Origin: Burkholderia sp052045245
GTDB taxonomy: Bacteria > Pseudomonadota > Gammaproteobacteria > Burkholderiales > Burkholderiaceae
Assembly (NCBI RefSeq): GCF_052045245.1
Contig: NZ_JBQEON010000020.1
Span: forward strand, 62,001-126,000
Reading direction: 5' to 3'
DNA: 64,000 bases
Part shown: positions 61,649-64,000 of the stretch, in pieces
Position numbering within the stretch: the stretch's first letter is position 1
How the letters are laid out: the number at the start of each line of letters is the position of its first letter
Program-made: the position numbers and the translations under genes
Notes under the pieces: generated by a model
What the model saw: the letters and a program-made list of their open reading frames with translations, nothing else
Told to the model about the DNA's origin: nothing
The model's database searches: none

Positions 61649-62533
61649 CTATTTGAACAACCGCTCGCACAGGAAGTCGACGAACACGCGCAGCTTCGGC
61701 GACAGCTGCCGGCTCGACGGCCACACGATCGAGAATTGCCCCGGCGCGATCCGGTAGTCGTCGAGCACGGTCGCGAGCGCGCCGCGCTCCAGCGCGTCGC
61801 GCGCGAGGAAGTCGGGCATGTAGCCGATGCCGAGCCCCGCCATGACCGCGCCGCGCAGCGCCTCCATGTTGTTGCAGGTCATGGCGGTGCGCAGCTTCGG
61901 CGGCGTGCCGTCGTCGGCGGCGAGCGCCCAGTCCTGCAGCTTGCCGGTGGTCGGGAAGCAGTAGCGCACGCAATCGTGCGCTTCGAGATCGTGCGGCGCC
62001 CACGGCGTGCCGGCCTGCGCGAGATACGCAGGCGTCGCGCACAGCACGAACGCGAACGGGCCGAGCCGGCGCGACATCAGGCTCGAATCCGACAGCGGGC
62101 CGCTGCGGATCACGGCATCGAAGCCGCCTTCGACCACATCGACCATTCGGTCGTTGAAATCCAGATCGAGTTCGACGTCCGGGTAGCGCTGCCTGAATTC
62201 GGGCAGCACCGGCAGCAGGAAGCGGTAGCCGATCACCGGCAGGCTCACGCGCAGCTTGCCGCGCGGGCGCTGCGCGGAGGCCGTCACGGTCGCTTCCGCA
62301 TCGCGAAAATCCTCGAGGATCCGCTGGCAGCGTTCGTAGAAGTGACGCCCTTCGTCGGTCAGCGTGACGCGTCGCGTCGTGCGGTTGAACAGGCGCACGC
62401 CGAGCGACTGCTCGAGCCGCGCGATCGTCTTGCCGACCGCCGACGCCGAGATGCCGAGCGCGCGGCCTGCCGCGACGAAGCTCAACGCTTCGGCGGTGCG
62501 GACGAACGCGGCGATGCCGTTCAGGTTTTCCAT
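61649..62533 (-). CDS. LysR-family transcriptional regulator
   Basis: 294 residues, usual length. The DNA-binding domain is clear (MENLNGIAAFVRTAEALSFV, ALGISASAVGKTIARLEQSL), and the effector domain includes the VDVVEGGFDAVIRSGPL segment common to the DsdC/AaeR-like subgroup. It is divergent from the MFS transporter (promoters in 62534-62682), which it may control, and convergent with eutC, which argues against it being the ethanolamine regulator. Confidence 0.9.
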   Translation of the reverse strand: MENLNGIAAFVRTAEALSFVAAGRALGISASAVGKTIARLEQSLGVRLFNRTTRRVTLTDEGRHFYERCQRILEDFRDAEATVTASAQRPRGKLRVSLPVIGYRFLLPVLPEFRQRYPDVELDLDFNDRMVDVVEGGFDAVIRSGPLSDSSLMSRRLGPFAFVLCATPAYLAQAGTPWAPHDLEAHDCVRYCFPTTGKLQDWALAADDGTPPKLRTAMTCNNMEALRGAVMAGLGIGYMPDFLARDALERGALATVLDDYRIAPGQFSIVWPSSRQLSPKLRVFVDFLCERLFK

Positions 62534-62682
62534 CGAGGTAGGCGGGGAGCGGGCGCGAAGCGGCAGATTGAAGAATTTTAGTCCGTTATATGCGGAGTCT
62601 CACGTGGTTTTTCGCGGATTGAATCGGATTTATCTTTGATCGCTCTGAAGGCGCATCCGCGCCGGCTTTTCGAGGAGCGATG

Positions 62683-64000
62683 ATGGATCACCCGTTTTCA
62701 GCCGATTCAGCGAGGGCGGCGCGCCGGCGCGCGTGGGTGCTGGCTGCCGTCTGCATGGCCGCCGTCGCGCTGCCGCTGTCGTTTTCCGGCGGCGCGGTCG
62801 CGACGCCCGCAATTGGCCGCGACCTGCACGGCGGGCCGGTCGCGATGAACTGGATCACCAACGCGTTCATGCTCGCGTTCGGCAGTTTCCTGATGGCGGC
62901 GGGCGCGCTGGCTGATCAGTTCGGCCGCAAGCGCGTGTTCGCGATCGGCGTCGGCGGCTTCACGCTGATGTCGGCCGCCCTTGCGTTCGCGCCATCGATG
63001 CTCGCGGTCGACCTGCTGCGCGCCGCGCAGGGGCTCGCGGCGGCCGCGGCGCTCGCGGGCGGCACGGCCGCGCTCGCGCAGGAGTTCGACGGCGCGGCGC
63101 GCACCCGCGCGTTCAGCCTGCTCGGCACGACGTTCGGGATCGGGCTCGCGTTCGGCCCCGTGCTCGCCGGCTGGCTGATCGCACACGACGGCTGGCGCGC
63201 GATCTTCGTGACGGGCGTCGTGGCCGGCGTGCTGTCGCTCGGGTTCGGCCTGCCGCGCATGCACGAGTCGCGCGATCCGCATGCGACGGGGCTCGACTGG
63301 CCCGGCACCGCGGCCTTCACCGCCGCGCTCACGCTGTTCACGTTCGGCGTGATCGAAGCGCCCGCGCGCGGCTGGATGCATCCGCTCGTCGTCGCGCTGC
63401 TGGCCGGCGCGGCACTCGGCGCGTGCGCGTTCGTCGCGATCGAGACGCGTGTCGCGCGACCGATGCTCGACCTGTCGCTGTTCCGGATTCCGCGCTTCGT
63501 CGGCGTGCAGGTGCTGCCGGTGTCGACTTGCTGCTGCTACATCGTGCTGCTCGTCGTGTTGCCGCTGCGCTTCATCGGCATCGACGGCTTCAGCGAAATC
63601 GACGCGGGCGGGCTGATGCTCGCGATCTCCGCGCCGATGCTCGTCGTGCCGTTCGTCGCGGCGATCCTCACGCGTTGGCTGTCGGCCGGCGTGATCTCCG
63701 GCCTCGGGCTTCTGCTGGCGGCGGCGGGCCTCGTGTGGCTGGGCGTCGCGTTGCGCAGCGGCGCGGGGCCGGCGGCGATCGCGCCGATGCTCGCGATCGG
63801 CGTCGGGGCCGGCATGCCGTGGGGGTTGATGGACGGGTTGTCGGTCAGCGTCGTGCCGAAGGAGCGCGCGGGGATGGCGACGGGGATCTTCAGCACGACG
63901 CGCGTGGCGGGCGAGGGGATCGCGCTCGCGATCGTCGGCGCGGTGCTGGCGACGCTCGCGCACGCCGATTTGCAGCAGGCCGCGGCGACGCGGACGTCCA
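62683..64000 (+). CDS. MFS drug/solute transporter, 3' end cut by window
   Basis: At least 439 residues, still open at the window end. About fourteen membrane spans are expected for the DHA2 (EmrB/QacA) type. Motif A is visible as GALADQFGRKRVF after span 2, and GTTFGIGLAFGPVLAGWLI corresponds to motif C in span 5. ATG 62683 is preferred to ATG 62680 because its distance to the GAGGAG ribosome site is better. It is divergent from the LysR gene, so that regulator may answer to the exported compound. Confidence 0.85.
   Translation, partial: MDHPFSADSARAARRRAWVLAAVCMAAVALPLSFSGGAVATPAIGRDLHGGPVAMNWITNAFMLAFGSFLMAAGALADQFGRKRVFAIGVGGFTLMSAALAFAPSMLAVDLLRAAQGLAAAAALAGGTAALAQEFDGAARTRAFSLLGTTFGIGLAFGPVLAGWLIAHDGWRAIFVTGVVAGVLSLGFGLPRMHESRDPHATGLDWPGTAAFTAALTLFTFGVIEAPARGWMHPLVVALLAGAALGACAFVAIETRVARPMLDLSLFRIPRFVGVQVLPVSTCCCYIVLLVVLPLRFIGIDGFSEIDAGGLMLAISAPMLVVPFVAAILTRWLSAGVISGLGLLLAAAGLVWLGVALRSGAGPAAIAPMLAIGVGAGMPWGLMDGLSVSVVPKERAGMATGIFSTTRVAGEGIALAIVGAVLATLAHADLQQAAATRTS

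Noticed and set aside
62707..63963. A 418-residue open frame on the minus strand under the MFS transporter
   Set aside because: Very rich in Arg, His, Glu and Gln with no motif; it is the complement of a GC-rich membrane protein gene, whose plus-strand frame shows clear MFS motifs.

Overview
The window is a GC-rich (roughly two-thirds G+C by eye) stretch of a betaproteobacterial chromosome, most likely chromosome 1 of a Burkholderia species, probably of the cepacia complex. The main reasons are the order mnmG-rsmG-parA-parB-(permease)-atpIBEFHAGDC on one strand, universal-type parS palindromes (TGTTTCACGTGAAACA), a PutA carrying its own DNA-binding domain, and protein sequences typical of that genus. 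I saw no rRNA, tRNA, CRISPR array or intact insertion sequence.

Layout. (1) 1-3.4 kb: the end of a CYTH-domain protein, a LysR regulator and a divergent GMC flavoprotein oxidoreductase. (2) 3.9-8.7 kb and 9.8-14.8 kb: two complete branched-chain-amino-acid-type ABC importers. One ATPase has arginine in place of the Walker A lysine, and the second system has a fused permease-ATPase. Between them lies about 1.1 kb without a convincing gene, holding a well-folded candidate small RNA ending in a terminator. (3) 14.8-20.9 kb: an origin-proximal segregation and tRNA-modification block with mnmG, rsmG, parA, parB and two parS sites. One parS is the centre of a 26-base palindrome that also looks like a transcription terminator. 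(4) 21.3-29.0 kb: the nine-gene F1Fo ATP synthase operon with a clear promoter, an unusual hairpin-filled gap before atpC and a strong terminator. (5) 29.2-42.1 kb: an acyl-CoA ligase, a periplasmic PheC-like dehydratase, hemE, priA, the three-function proline catabolic protein PutA with its own operators, and a LivK-type binding protein. Two good DnaA boxes lie between hemE and priA.

(6) 42.2-44.5 kb, minus strand, is the accessory island. It is a compact four-gene cassette coding for a tandem-PAAR protein, a PAAR protein with a transthyretin-like tail, an aspzincin (M35-type) metallopeptidase, and a small exported OmpA-like protein. The genes are spaced by a few bases or overlap, and the last two are clearly AT-richer than the chromosome around them. 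I read this as a type VI secretion spike, effector and probable-immunity module. It abuts an acyl-CoA ligase gene cut down to its first 70 or so codons, so the island appears to have replaced the rest of that gene. This is the most novel part of the window.

(7) 44.6-57.7 kb: an AidB-like acyl-CoA dehydrogenase with a divergent TetR regulator, a YbdL-type aminotransferase with a family-3 binding protein and an FAD-linked 2-hydroxyacid dehydrogenase, a PadR regulator, a CadR/PbrR-controlled heavy-metal efflux ATPase with an exceptional His-rich head and a zinc-ribbon partner, a GyrI-like protein and a mechanosensitive channel. (8) 57.9-64 kb: ethanolamine permease with EutB and EutC (no microcompartment genes), a LysR regulator and the start of an MFS transporter that runs off the end.
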